Source of the DNA: Gracilimonas sp965227215
GTDB taxonomy: Bacteria > Bacteroidota > Rhodothermia > Balneolales > Balneolaceae
NCBI GenBank assembly: GCA_965227215.1
Contig: OZ245729.1
Coordinates: 1,736,001-1,800,000 of the forward strand
DNA: 64,000 bases
Reading direction: 5' to 3'
The translations under genes were made by a program, and so were the position numbers. Every line of letters begins with the position of its first letter. Within the stretch, counting starts at the first letter, position 1. Positions 54,093 to 63,007 of this stretch are shown here, piece after piece. The notes beneath the pieces are model-generated. The model searched no databases. It was not told where the DNA came from and was given only the letters and a program-made list of their open reading frames with translations.

Positions 54093-56009
54093 ATGGAACA
54101 GAAACAACCAACTCCAGGAAAACTACTCGCTCAGATTAATTCCCCTTCCGATTTAAAAAAGCTTGAGGCCGATCAGCTTCAGGAAGTATGCGATGAGCTT
54201 CGCCAGTATATCATTGACATTGTTTCTGTTCATGGTGGGCATTTTGGGGCCAGCCTTGGTGTGGTTGAGCTAACCACAGCGCTTCATTATGTGTATGACA
54301 CCCCAAAAGATCTGCTGGTTTGGGATGTCGGTCATCAAGCTTATGGCCATAAAATTTTAACCGGTCGCAGAGAACAGTTTCATACCAATCGGGTTTATGG
54401 CGGACTTTCAGGATTTCCCAAACGATCGGAAAGTGAGTATGACACCTTTGGTGTAGGTCATTCCAGCACCTCAATTTCGGCTGCATTGGGCATGGCTGTT
54501 GCCCGCGATCTAGACCAATCCGACAAGAAAGTAGTAGCTGTAATCGGTGACGGAGCTATGACCGCCGGTCTCGCTTTTGAAGCGATGAATAATGCAGGAG
54601 CCATGAACAGTGACATCCTGGTGATTCTCAACGACAATAACATGTCGATTGACCCAAATGTGGGAGCCCTAAAAGAATATTTAGCTGACATTACCACCAG
54701 TAAGACTTTCAACAAAATGCGGGATGAAGTGTACGATATGCTCGGGCACTTTAAATCTGCCGGTGAGAAGATGCGTAAAGTAGCCTCGCGCCTTGAAAAA
54801 GCCATGACCGCTGCCCTAACCCCCGGCTCTCTTTTCCGCTCTTTAGGATTTAAGTACTACGGCCCTGTGGATGGACATGATGTGGATGGTCTCCGCAAAA
54901 CGCTTGAAGATCTGAAAGATGTTAAGGGACCTAAATTACTTCATGCTGTTACGGTTAAAGGAAAAGGCTTTGCCCCGGCTGAGCGAGAGCAAACCAAATG
55001 GCATGCCTCAAGCAGTCCTTTCGATAAAATTACAGGGAAATCACTTTCAGCACCATCCAAGCCAAATCCTATCCCAAAATACCAAGATGTATTTGGAGAA
55101 GCCTTGGTTCAGTTAGCTGAAAAAGACGAACGTATTGTTAGCATGACCCCGGCCATGCCCAGCGGGTCAAGCTTATGGCCGATGATGAACACCTTCCCCG
55201 AGCGCGCCTTTGATGTTGGCATCGCCGAACAACACGCTGTTACTTTTGCGGCCGGACTAGCGGCCGAAGGGAAGAAAGCCTTTTGTGCCATTTATTCTTC
55301 ATTCTTACAGCGGGGTTATGACCAGCTGGTACATGATGTGGCCATCCAAAACTTACCGGTGGTATTTTGTATTGATCGCGCCGGACTTGTTGGAGCTGAT
55401 GGCCCCACTCACCACGGAGCTTATGACACCGCTTACATGCGGGCGATTCCGAACATGATTATTTCTTCCCCGCTTAACGAGCAAGATTTGCGGGATATGA
55501 TGTATACGGCATCCAAGTATGATGATGCGGCCTGGGCTATCCGTTATCCACGCGGAAGAGCTACTGGAATGGATGTACGAGAGCACTTCGAGCCTATGGA
55601 AATCGGCAAAGGAATTGAGCTCAGAGAAGGTGACGACATTGCCATCCTCAGCTTTGGTCCGATTGGTAAATATGTATTTGAAGCTGCCGATCAACTTTCT
55701 AAAGAAGGAATTGAAATCGGGCATTATGATATGCGCTTTGCCAAGCCTCTCGATATAGAATTAATCGATCAGATTTGTGACAAATACAGTCACATCATCA
55801 CGCTTGAAGACGGTTCAAAAATGGGCGGCTTCGGAAGCGCTGTGGCAGAGTACATTGCTGAGAAGGAAGAAAAGCCCTCTCTTAAAATAATGGGCATCCC
55901 TGATCGTATAGTAGAACACGGTACCCAGGAAGAACTTCATGATGAAATCGGAATCGGCGTTGCCGGTATTATTGAGAATGTTAAGAAAAAAGCAAAGGTA
56001 AAGGTTTAA
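54093..56009 (+). CDS. dxs: 1-deoxy-D-xylulose-5-phosphate synthase
   Basis: The first enzyme of the MEP isoprenoid pathway: condenses pyruvate and glyceraldehyde-3-phosphate with TPP. 638 residues. GHGGHFGASLG-type VHGGHFGASLGVVELT, WDVGHQAYGHKILTGR, the TPP motif GDGAMTAGLAFEAMNN, and the transketolase Pyr domain DVGIAEQHAVTFAAGLA are all standard. Operon with xseB upstream and a lipoprotein downstream. Confidence 0.97.
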   Translation: MEQKQPTPGKLLAQINSPSDLKKLEADQLQEVCDELRQYIIDIVSVHGGHFGASLGVVELTTALHYVYDTPKDLLVWDVGHQAYGHKILTGRREQFHTNRVYGGLSGFPKRSESEYDTFGVGHSSTSISAALGMAVARDLDQSDKKVVAVIGDGAMTAGLAFEAMNNAGAMNSDILVILNDNNMSIDPNVGALKEYLADITTSKTFNKMRDEVYDMLGHFKSAGEKMRKVASRLEKAMTAALTPGSLFRSLGFKYYGPVDGHDVDGLRKTLEDLKDVKGPKLLHAVTVKGKGFAPAEREQTKWHASSSPFDKITGKSLSAPSKPNPIPKYQDVFGEALVQLAEKDERIVSMTPAMPSGSSLWPMMNTFPERAFDVGIAEQHAVTFAAGLAAEGKKAFCAIYSSFLQRGYDQLVHDVAIQNLPVVFCIDRAGLVGADGPTHHGAYDTAYMRAIPNMIISSPLNEQDLRDMMYTASKYDDAAWAIRYPRGRATGMDVREHFEPMEIGKGIELREGDDIAILSFGPIGKYVFEAADQLSKEGIEIGHYDMRFAKPLDIELIDQICDKYSHIITLEDGSKMGGFGSAVAEYIAEKEEKPSLKIMGIPDRIVEHGTQEELHDEIGIGVAGIIENVKKKAKVKV

Positions 56010-56011
56010 TT

Positions 56012-56665
56012 TTGAGATATACGTCCCCCCTGTTTTTAGTCATTTTGTCCTTAATTCTTTCAGGTTGTTTTTTTAATAACGACAGCACTCCGGTCTACCG
56101 GGAAGCAGAAGGCGTTGTACTCGAAAACGGTGAAGGTGTTACCAATGCAAGTATTCACATCCGTAATAATTTCGACCCGGGCGGCTTTTCGCAACAGCCT
56201 GCAGCCCCCAACTATATGATTAATTTCAGTATTGAGGTTGAGGCCTTTTACTCACTGTCGCTATTCCGCCATGGCTCTGACAGCACCTACAATACGTTTT
56301 TTGAAGATACACTGGCCGCCGGTGAACACGCGATTCAGGTTCCCGACTCTTTGTTAACCAACGGAATTCTCGGCTATGAAGTCCGGTCCAATCAGGATTT
56401 GCTAACTACAAGCCTCTTTTTGGTGAATAAACCAGATAGTGCCCTTCCGGGCTCCGTCCCTTTTACAAGAACCAATACCAGCGGTGAGTTCACACTTAAT
56501 CCGGAATATCTTGCCTTGGGAAAGTCGTTTACATCACAGACGGGTAGCTTCGAAATCACCGACAGCCTTAAAATATATGTTGTACAGGATAGTACCATTC
56601 AGACGATAAAGGCCGTTAAGTACAAACCCAACCAGGATAATTTCTTTGAGATTATTGTTGAATAA
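56012..56665 (+). CDS. Hypothetical lipoprotein
   Basis: A 217-residue lipoprotein with the lipobox LILSGC (Cys19). The mature part is beta-rich; an early stretch EGVVLENGEGVTNASIHIRN resembles a carboxypeptidase-regulatory-like (Ig-like) segment. The start is TTG at 56012, two bases after the dxs stop, so it is likely translationally coupled. queA begins 15 bases after its stop. Function unknown. Confidence 0.77.
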   Translation: MRYTSPLFLVILSLILSGCFFNNDSTPVYREAEGVVLENGEGVTNASIHIRNNFDPGGFSQQPAAPNYMINFSIEVEAFYSLSLFRHGSDSTYNTFFEDTLAAGEHAIQVPDSLLTNGILGYEVRSNQDLLTTSLFLVNKPDSALPGSVPFTRTNTSGEFTLNPEYLALGKSFTSQTGSFEITDSLKIYVVQDSTIQTIKAVKYKPNQDNFFEIIVE

Positions 56666-56680
56666 CCCGATTTTGGGGAT

Positions 56681-57682
56681 ATGAAGTTTACCCTCTCGGA
56701 TTTTGACTACAACCTTCCTGAAGAACTCATCGCTCAAGCCCCGGCTTACCCCAGAGATCATGCCCGCTTGCTGGTTTATAACCGGAAAGACAAAACCATT
56801 ACTGATGATTATTTCTATAATATCGGTGACTACCTCCCCGACGATACCACTATGGTGGTCAACAACAGCAAAGTTGAAAAGTGCCGTCTGCTATTTGACG
56901 AGGGGAAAAAAGAACTTTTCGTAACCTCTGTCAGTAACAATAACACCATTGAGGCGATGGTGAGGCCCGGTAAGAAGTTTAAAGCCGGAAAAGAGCTTAC
57001 CTTAGCTGAAGACATTTCTGCTAAAGTGATCAATATTGCAGAAGACGGGCTCCGTACCCTGGTATTATCATGTGATATGGATGACCCTAAGCTGGAGCCC
57101 TATAAGCACACTCCCTTTCCTCCATATATTGAGCAGGATGAATCTCTTTCCGATGAGTACCAAACCGTTTATGCGAAAGATTTGGGAAGTAAGGCCGCTC
57201 CTACAGCCGGGCTTCATTTCACTGATGAACTGCTTGCCAACCTGAAGGATATCGGGATAAAGAGAACGGAAGTCACCCTGCATGTGGGATTGGGAACATT
57301 TGCTCCGGTAAAAACGGAAAACCTGGACGATCACAATATGCACAGCGAGTGGTTTCAGCTTCCCGAAACCACGTGCGAAGAGTTGAATTCGGCTTCGCAT
57401 ATTACAGCCGTGGGCACTACCAGCATCCGGGTTTTGGAAACGGCTTCTACTTCCAACCGAACCTTTAGTCCGGAAAGCAGAGAAACTGACATTTTTATTA
57501 CTCCGGGATATTCTTTTAAAGCCGTTGATACACTGATCACCAACTTCCACCTACCCAAAAGCACGCTGCTTATGCTGGTGGCTGCATTTATGGGCTTTGA
57601 TGAAATGATGCGGGTATACGAACACGCCATAAGCGAAAAGTACCGATTCTATTCCTTCGGGGATGCCATGCTGATCCTATAA
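56681..57682 (+). CDS. queA: S-adenosylmethionine:tRNA ribosyltransferase-isomerase
   Basis: Adds the cyclopentene ring precursor in queuosine synthesis on tRNA, using SAM. 333 residues. Signature features: FDYNLPEELIAQAPAYPRDHARLLV at the N-terminus (first part), the GSKAAPTAGLHFT motif, VTLHVGLGTFAPV, and the C-terminal ITNFHLPKSTLLMLVAAFMG. Last gene before tRNA-Arg. Confidence 0.96.
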   Translation: MKFTLSDFDYNLPEELIAQAPAYPRDHARLLVYNRKDKTITDDYFYNIGDYLPDDTTMVVNNSKVEKCRLLFDEGKKELFVTSVSNNNTIEAMVRPGKKFKAGKELTLAEDISAKVINIAEDGLRTLVLSCDMDDPKLEPYKHTPFPPYIEQDESLSDEYQTVYAKDLGSKAAPTAGLHFTDELLANLKDIGIKRTEVTLHVGLGTFAPVKTENLDDHNMHSEWFQLPETTCEELNSASHITAVGTTSIRVLETASTSNRTFSPESRETDIFITPGYSFKAVDTLITNFHLPKSTLLMLVAAFMGFDEMMRVYEHAISEKYRFYSFGDAMLIL

Positions 57683-57808
57683 ATCAGAAGCTGATTTTAG
57701 GTGTTTCTGACTACAACTCTTCTTATATTTGTTGCCCTTTTGAAATTTTGAATCGATAATACTTCAACAATCATAATTGAATGTTGAATATTCGATATCC
57801 AAATAACT

Positions 57809-57882
57809 GCGCCCGTAGCTCAACCGGATAGAGCGTCTGACTTCGGATCAGAAGGCTGAGGGTTCGAATCCTTCCGGGCGTA
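57809..57882 (+). tRNA. tRNA-Arg (anticodon UCG)
   Basis: 74 nt. Acceptor GCGCCCG pairs with CGGGCGT (first pair G-U), D-arm GCTC/GAGC, anticodon stem TCTGA/TCAGA with loop CTTCGGA (anticodon TCG), T-arm GAGGG/CCTTC around TTCGAAT. The CCA end is not encoded. It lies directly beside an integrated element, as tRNA genes are common integration targets. Confidence 0.95.
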
Positions 57883-57887
57883 CTTTT

Positions 57888-57920
57888 AAGCCTCATAAGT
57901 CGTTGATTTATGGGGCTTTA
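57888..57920 (+). terminator. Intrinsic terminator after tRNA-Arg
   Basis: AAGCCTCATAA pairs with TTATGGGGCTT (one T-G wobble), followed by T-rich sequence. Right after, GGTGAAA occurs twice (57932-57954), possibly recombinase-binding repeats. Confidence 0.65.
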
Positions 57921-57977
57921 TTGTTTTTTGGGTGAAATTTAGGTGAAACAAAACCCTTCATCATTACCATATAACAT

Positions 57978-58190
57978 TTACCAAGGGTAATAAAACTCAG
58001 ATAAGCTTAAGAGCAGTATTAAACCAATGGCATTAAAAGCCAGATGTTTGACCTTAAGGTTCCCAATTTTTAGCTCTCTGCTAAAAAATTGCACCTTGCC
58101 AAGTATAAAATCCAGTAGCATGTAGATTAAAAATACTACTATGTACGTTGTCGCAAGGACGGAAAGAGTATTTAAAACCGAAGAAAACAT
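57978..58190 (-). CDS. Small two-helix membrane protein, last gene of the cargo operon
   Basis: A 70-residue protein with two hydrophobic helices (about residues 8-28 and 48-64) separated by a basic loop (FFSRELKIGNLKVKHLA). It starts two bases after the stop of the 355-residue gene, which implies tight translational coupling and a shared function. No family recognised. Size and topology resemble small membrane effectors or immunity-type proteins, but this is only by analogy. Confidence 0.65.
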   Translation of the reverse strand: MFSSVLNTLSVLATTYIVVFLIYMLLDFILGKVQFFSRELKIGNLKVKHLAFNAIGLILLLSLSEFYYPW

Positions 58191-58192
58191 AA

Positions 58193-59260
58193 TTAATTGG
58201 AACTGTTCGGATTATTTACTGACACTTCTTTTAGTATTTCAAGCGCATCATTCGGTGACTCTACCTTTAACGAGTCCAAACTTTCAATAATTCTCTCAGA
58301 CATTTCAATCTGATGACTACTTTGTTGAAAATCAATCATTTTCTGAATAAAACCGTCTGTGCTTAGGTCTAATCCAATACTATCTACTTTCAACCCCCCA
58401 CCATTAAAAGCTACAACTAAAATTGCTATCAGCCAAAGCTTTTTAGCGTCCAATGACTTTAATTGAATCTTCCCCGGTGAATTCAAATTTAGTTTAACAT
58501 CTATGTCATGCACTGTAAAGTCCAAACCATTATCGGCAAAAAACTTTTCAGCAAAATTCAAAAGGTTGTAACCCAACCCAAAAAGTTCGAATGCATTAAT
58601 TTCTTCGGTTGTAGTAACATCCAAAATTAAATTGCCTTCGTTGTCTAATACATAAAAATCACCCAGTGTTCTCTCAATTATATCTGACTGATAAGTAATA
58701 TCGTTAATTGCCTGGTGTGCATGAAGAACTTTGTAAAGGTAAATATCTAAATTTTCCTTGCTAATCGTTTTATCCCACCTAACCGACTTTCTTTTCAAAA
58801 ATGGGCAGGAATCATCTCGAGATATTTCATCCTTAGTAATATTTTGCAAATCAGAGTTAGTCACCCTTCCAAAAGTTATTTTCTCTGATCTCTCTGAAGG
58901 TATTATTACAATATCACCTTCTTTAACTTCATACACAAACCTAAAGACCTGATTTGCTATCAACCCCGGCCTCTCCTCTTTAGGATATTTTTCTTTCGTT
59001 TGCTCTCTTAAAATTTCATTGATTCTATCGAGATCATTTTTATACGAGTTATTAAGCCTATTTATATCAGCCACAGAAAAATTGTTATGCCCTATCGCTA
59101 CATAACTTTTCTCTAAATAATCGTTGTAATACTCTCCACCCTCTGTTCTAATAAGCCAATACCGGCGAGAGGGCTCTACTTCATTAAAATGTAATGCTAC
59201 CTTTTCTAAAATCTCGTTGAGATCAATATTAGAGTACCCTTCTCTGCCACCTTGTCCCAT
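58193..59260 (-). CDS. PUA/EVE-like domain protein with membrane segment
   Basis: A 355-residue protein. The N-terminal about 150 residues resemble PUA/EVE-like nucleic-acid or modified-base binding domains of restriction and defence proteins: RRYWLIRTEGGEYYNDYLEK, then YVAIGHNNF, and VKEGDIVIIPSERSEKITFG. The C-terminal half is distinct, ending with one predicted membrane segment (KKLWLIAILVVAFNGGG, about 275-290) and a charged tail. A nucleic-acid sensor linked to a membrane effector is suggested. It sits in an operon on a mobile element, which fits defence; direct homology is not confirmed. Confidence 0.6.
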   Translation of the reverse strand: MGQGGREGYSNIDLNEILEKVALHFNEVEPSRRYWLIRTEGGEYYNDYLEKSYVAIGHNNFSVADINRLNNSYKNDLDRINEILREQTKEKYPKEERPGLIANQVFRFVYEVKEGDIVIIPSERSEKITFGRVTNSDLQNITKDEISRDDSCPFLKRKSVRWDKTISKENLDIYLYKVLHAHQAINDITYQSDIIERTLGDFYVLDNEGNLILDVTTTEEINAFELFGLGYNLLNFAEKFFADNGLDFTVHDIDVKLNLNSPGKIQLKSLDAKKLWLIAILVVAFNGGGLKVDSIGLDLSTDGFIQKMIDFQQSSHQIEMSERIIESLDSLKVESPNDALEILKEVSVNNPNSSN

Positions 59261-59284
59261 ATCAATTACTTTCTTGTATTTATG

Positions 59285-59869
59285 TTAAAACAGATAAACA
59301 ACACCCAAATATAGATAATTTTTACCAAACCCGAGACTCCCAGAGAGTCCGCTATTTCTTGGTGAAGGCCTGAGGCCAATTGATAGTATTGGAGTTGATA
59401 CATTGGAAATTAGATAGCCGGCACCAACTGTGAAATCAACCTGCTCACTTAGTGGTAAGTGATAGTTCACTAATCCTGATAATCGAGCAGAAACATCTGT
59501 CGTGTACTCAGTGGAATCATTGCATAAGCTTGACGACACAAATCGACCCGTCTCCCGATCACGACACCTCGATTGACCGTTTGAGAAAGTATCGGTATAG
59601 TACCTTGAACTGCTTTCAGTAGTATTCGAGTCGAAATGCAGATCTAAAGACCCTTCAACCAAAAATGAGACTCTGTACTTTGAATAATAGCGAGTCCAAC
59701 CACCCATAAAACCCCAACTGGGTGTGCTCGACTTTGTGAGATAGGCCAAGCCAATGTAACCCTTATCATCAATGAAATGATCTGATTTATTTTGGGCTAA
59801 TAAATTAGGTGATAAAAGAACTAATAGTGCGGTAATAACCCCGAAAAAAACACTTTTAATTTTCGCCAT
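59285..59869 (-). CDS. Exported, probably outer-membrane beta-barrel protein
   Basis: A 194-residue protein with a signal peptide (to about residue 26, NLLAQN). The rest is strand-like with many Gly and aromatic residues (GYIGLAYLTKSSTPSWGFMG, then FGKNYLYLGVVYLF at the C-terminus with the typical final Phe), so an eight-stranded barrel is plausible. Two cysteines lie in a loop (SRCRDRETGRFVSSSLCND), a likely disulphide. It overlaps the upstream gene by 14 bases. Confidence 0.65.
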   Translation of the reverse strand: MAKIKSVFFGVITALLVLLSPNLLAQNKSDHFIDDKGYIGLAYLTKSSTPSWGFMGGWTRYYSKYRVSFLVEGSLDLHFDSNTTESSSRYYTDTFSNGQSRCRDRETGRFVSSSLCNDSTEYTTDVSARLSGLVNYHLPLSEQVDFTVGAGYLISNVSTPILSIGLRPSPRNSGLSGSLGFGKNYLYLGVVYLF

Positions 59870-60371
59870 CTTGTAAATCTTCGATAGTTAATGATTCTTC
59901 AAAGCGTTGTAGTTGATTCAGAATTTCCTCTGAGTCATACTCCCAAATCACCCCGTCTTCAAAACGAACTCTTTCTACGTATGAAACGGCTGTACCGTAA
60001 TCCCTGAATAAAGATGCGGAAGAAGCCCGCTGTAGCCAAGCCCCCTCCTCCCTGCCATTGACGTCTATACTTTGAATACTAAACCCACTCAGTGGCCTCC
60101 CCAGTGACCTGTTAAAAACATCAAAAGCATAAAACCCAATGGAATAAGCGACGATTTGTTTGGCCGAAGTATTCTGAAACATTACCTCATATCGAATTCC
60201 TTCAGAACTGTATCGACTATCTTCCTGATATTCAGCATTAAACCTTTGAATAGAAATTGGAGATTCTGATTGACTCAACACCTCTGTTTCCTGTGCTTTA
60301 AGTTCAAAACTGGAAAGAACTATAGTGATTAATAAGGCCGGAAATAAGACTAATATTCTCATGACGTACAC
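59856..60371 (-). CDS. Exported protein of unknown function, first gene of the cargo operon
   Basis: A 171-residue protein with a signal peptide (to about residue 27, ELKAQ). The mature part is beta-rich (YEVMFQNTSAKQIVAYSIGF) and resembles Ig-like or DUF-type envelope proteins, but no family is recognised. A second Met at residue 4 could be the start. The gene ahead of the operon is 221 bp away, so its promoter lies in 60372-60529. Confidence 0.65.
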   Translation of the reverse strand: MYVMRILVLFPALLITIVLSSFELKAQETEVLSQSESPISIQRFNAEYQEDSRYSSEGIRYEVMFQNTSAKQIVAYSIGFYAFDVFNRSLGRPLSGFSIQSIDVNGREEGAWLQRASSASLFRDYGTAVSYVERVRFEDGVIWEYDSEEILNQLQRFEESLTIEDLQDGEN

Positions 60372-60529
60372 CGATTATTATTATTCGAATTTTATTTATA
60401 CAGCGAAATATGGGACTATAAACAAGCCCAAGGCAGTTTCGCATCCGCTCAATCTGCCTTTTTCCCCTACTTCAACTCCGATTTTTATTTAAGCTCATTG
60501 TAACTAAAAATAATGTTTTAAGAAACATA

Positions 60530-60559
60530 AAAGGGAGTGCATATACATACACTCCCTTT
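60530..60559 (-). terminator. Intrinsic terminator of the HUH Rep gene
   Basis: AAAGGGAGTG/CACTCCCTTT stem, 10-base AT-rich loop, and a T-run on the minus strand. It lies about 34 bases after the Rep stop. Confidence 0.75.
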
Positions 60560-60592
60560 CGGAATAGATAGTTTTATGTTACTCGATGTTGC

Positions 60593-61564
60593 TTAGTGCA
60601 TTTTCTTTACCCAGTCAATGGCCATTGTAAAGAAGCTCCAGTGCCCAAAAACAACCAAATTGATAGGCCGTGTGATTAGCTTTTGCATACGGTACTGTCC
60701 TTTCAAAAATCGCTTCACAAGTCTTTGAAAGTGAATAAGCTGATTCCCGGTTAGCATAACTCGGTTTAACACCACCTCACCCCAGTTACGAGAGTTACCC
60801 CAAAAACGTCCTTGATTCTCCGGTGTCTCCCCCTCTTTCTTCGCTACATACTTTGACAGGTAATGCCCGGCCTGACGGAGTCCGGATAGTTGTTTTACTT
60901 GTGTGCCAGCTTTGTGGTGCTCTGGGAGCTTAGTTTCCCAAAACCTTTGCACGACTTCGTACCAATTTTTCGAAAACCACCGTCGTATATAATAGATGTT
61001 GTACCCCTCCGGGATATAAAAGAATATGTGGTAATGCGGTGCCCCCCTCTTTTGGAATTCAAGCTTCCATAGGTAGGCTATTACAGCTCCGAATTTTCGT
61101 TTACATCGCTTTAGAAATGCATCTAAGTCTAATTTGTGTTCTTCCCCATCGAGAGGGTATTTGCTTGGATAGGTAAGCGTTACAAACAAAAATCGGGCGA
61201 AATCATCTGGATTCAATTGGTTAATTTTTTTAAGTAGCCGGTACCGCGATTTATTAGAGAATTCAGTTATATCTCCTCTTTTCCTTTCCGGTGGTTTAGA
61301 CTTCGACCTATTACTGGAATACCAAAATTCGTGCTTTTCGAATTCTTGCCCATGCCGGGCAACATGTGCTTCAAATGCTTTATCGTAAATTTCATTGATG
61401 AATTCCCTGCGCTCGGTAAATTCCTCATGGCATAGCCTTTCTCTCTGTTCTTGATTGATTGGCTGAGTAATTTTCTTTATCTCAGCACTATTCCCCCAAA
61501 CCTTCACCTCTGCCTTGGTCTCTTTGTGATATTGGCCGTTTATGTAGGGTTTAAAATCACCCAT
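60593..61564 (-). CDS. HUH-superfamily rolling-circle replication initiator
   Basis: A 323-residue protein with the three Rep motifs: FLFVTLTYP (motif I, 125-133), PHYHIFFYIP (motif II, His177 and His179 of the HUH) and YLSKYVAKK (motif III, catalytic Tyr about 235 or 239). The charged N-terminal 120 residues are unusual. HUH Reps nick at a replication origin in ssDNA plasmids and phages; here the protein is on an integrated element, so it may replicate the excised circle. No helicase domain is seen. Confidence 0.85.
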   Translation of the reverse strand: MGDFKPYINGQYHKETKAEVKVWGNSAEIKKITQPINQEQRERLCHEEFTERREFINEIYDKAFEAHVARHGQEFEKHEFWYSSNRSKSKPPERKRGDITEFSNKSRYRLLKKINQLNPDDFARFLFVTLTYPSKYPLDGEEHKLDLDAFLKRCKRKFGAVIAYLWKLEFQKRGAPHYHIFFYIPEGYNIYYIRRWFSKNWYEVVQRFWETKLPEHHKAGTQVKQLSGLRQAGHYLSKYVAKKEGETPENQGRFWGNSRNWGEVVLNRVMLTGNQLIHFQRLVKRFLKGQYRMQKLITRPINLVVFGHWSFFTMAIDWVKKMH

Positions 61565-61567
61565 GAA

Positions 61568-61858
61568 TCACTCCTGACCTTTTGGAGTGATTTTATTGTT
61601 TTGCAGGTACTTGTCGATTTCATCGACTTTATAGAGAATCCTTCGGCCTTCTTGAAAGTAAGGAATGCGCTTTTTATCACGCATGTATTGAATGGTTCGT
61701 GCCGACCAACCCGTGTACTCTTGGAGCTCTTTAGTGTTAATCCATTTTTTGCGGTTGGCTTTCCTGAGTAGCTTTGGAAGTTTCTCACCTAATTTCTGTT
61801 CAATCCGTTGATCTAGAGCTTCAACGATTTCGTCTAAGGTTGGTAATTGGTGTGGCAT
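61568..61858 (-). CDS. Excisionase-like HTH protein
   Basis: A 96-residue protein: a helical N-terminus (LDEIVEALDQRIEQKLGEKL) and a winged HTH (WINTKELQEYTGWSARTIQY, then RIPYFQEGRRILYKVDEIDK) of the HTH_17 type. It ends four bases before the rep gene starts, so they are cotranscribed. The likely role is excisionase or regulator of rep and integrase. Confidence 0.85.
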   Translation of the reverse strand: MPHQLPTLDEIVEALDQRIEQKLGEKLPKLLRKANRKKWINTKELQEYTGWSARTIQYMRDKKRIPYFQEGRRILYKVDEIDKYLQNNKITPKGQE

Positions 61859-61950
61859 GGTTTGAGCATTTGATTGTTAATCTTTGCTCAAAGTTCACAC
61901 CCCTTGCAGTGTATCATTAAGAAGGAATGCTAATCCTTCATGAACAATTA

Positions 61951-62769
61951 CTATTTGTTCATTTTTTCATACTCCCTTTTGAACAGCTTTTTTAACTGCC
62001 TTTCTGAATAATCTTTTATACCTCCATCAACCCACCGATTATAGAAGGCTTTGTTTTCCATAGCATATTCCAATACCCTATTTATTACCAGTCTTCCCTC
62101 ACCGGTAAACATATCTTTAATTTTGGTGGCCTGTTTCAAAATTTCCTGTATATCCTCTGTTAATTCTTTCGGTGTTTTCCGCCCTGGTTTTTTCCTTTGT
62201 TTTTCTTTGACCTCCTCCTCGGTTGTCTCCCTAACTTTGTTGGGGTAATCATTCTCAATAATATATTTGATCGTATCACCCAACGCTTCTGAGTGAATAA
62301 TAGCTTGATCGGCCTCCCTTTTGAATGGCAGAAACAGGTTAATATCTGATTTTAAAGTCGAATAAGATTCCAGCTTATACTTGTCGAATAATTTTTTTAG
62401 TTCAGCTAACACCTCACCCTTCGAAATACTTTCTCCGGCAGAATTCTCAAATGAAAAAAGGGCATCTAATTGCTTATTCATTTTTCTAACGTCCTTATTT
62501 TCGCCCGTATCGGCTACCTCTAAGGCTAACTCGGATTTAATGAATTCGACATCATTTAATACTTTCTCTCGCTTTTCCTTACTAATTCTTTCCAATTCCC
62601 CCCGAATACTGGATAACATTGCAACCGCCTCTAAATTCTTTCCACCTTTGGCTAACTCATTATATCGGGCTCGATACTTATTCTCGTATTTAAGCCTCAG
62701 CTTATAATCTTCAATGAAATCTTTAGGGATTTTTATCGACGCATTTTCATTGGGCGAGTCTTTACTCAT
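61951..62769 (-). CDS. Coiled-coil protein of unknown function on the element
   Basis: A 272-residue, lysine/glutamate-rich, mostly helical protein (SSIRGELERISKEKREKVLN; QRKKPGRKTPKELTEDIQEI). No membrane segment, no recognised domain. Between the HTH gene and the integrase; likely a replication or maintenance function, but that is only positional. Confidence 0.7.
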   Translation of the reverse strand: MSKDSPNENASIKIPKDFIEDYKLRLKYENKYRARYNELAKGGKNLEAVAMLSSIRGELERISKEKREKVLNDVEFIKSELALEVADTGENKDVRKMNKQLDALFSFENSAGESISKGEVLAELKKLFDKYKLESYSTLKSDINLFLPFKREADQAIIHSEALGDTIKYIIENDYPNKVRETTEEEVKEKQRKKPGRKTPKELTEDIQEILKQATKIKDMFTGEGRLVINRVLEYAMENKAFYNRWVDGGIKDYSERQLKKLFKREYEKMNK

Positions 62770-62889
62770 TGCTATTCATTGGTTTTAATTTTTTAAGCCT
62801 ATCGTGTTTCTTTAAGGAATATTGATTTAGCCAGTTTACATTCATTTTACCACCACGTATTTAATGAATAATGCTTAAAGAAATGGGTT

Positions 62890-62979
62890 TTGGCTTAATT
62901 CATTGAGTACCTGCTTCTATTGATTCAATTCGTTACCCGTTTTAAGCTTTTCCTTATAGAAACGGCAATTGGCTTAATT
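62890..62979. repeat. Direct repeats TTGGCTTAATT near the integrase
   Basis: TTGGCTTAATT at 62890-62900 and 62969-62979, with an inverted TTAAGCC at 62793-62799. In the 238-bp gap between the integrase and the coiled-coil gene. Could be integrase arm sites, part of attP, or Rep/HTH binding sites. Confidence 0.45.
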
Positions 62980-63007
62980 TTGGGCAAAGTAATGATTTAC
63001 CAAGTTG

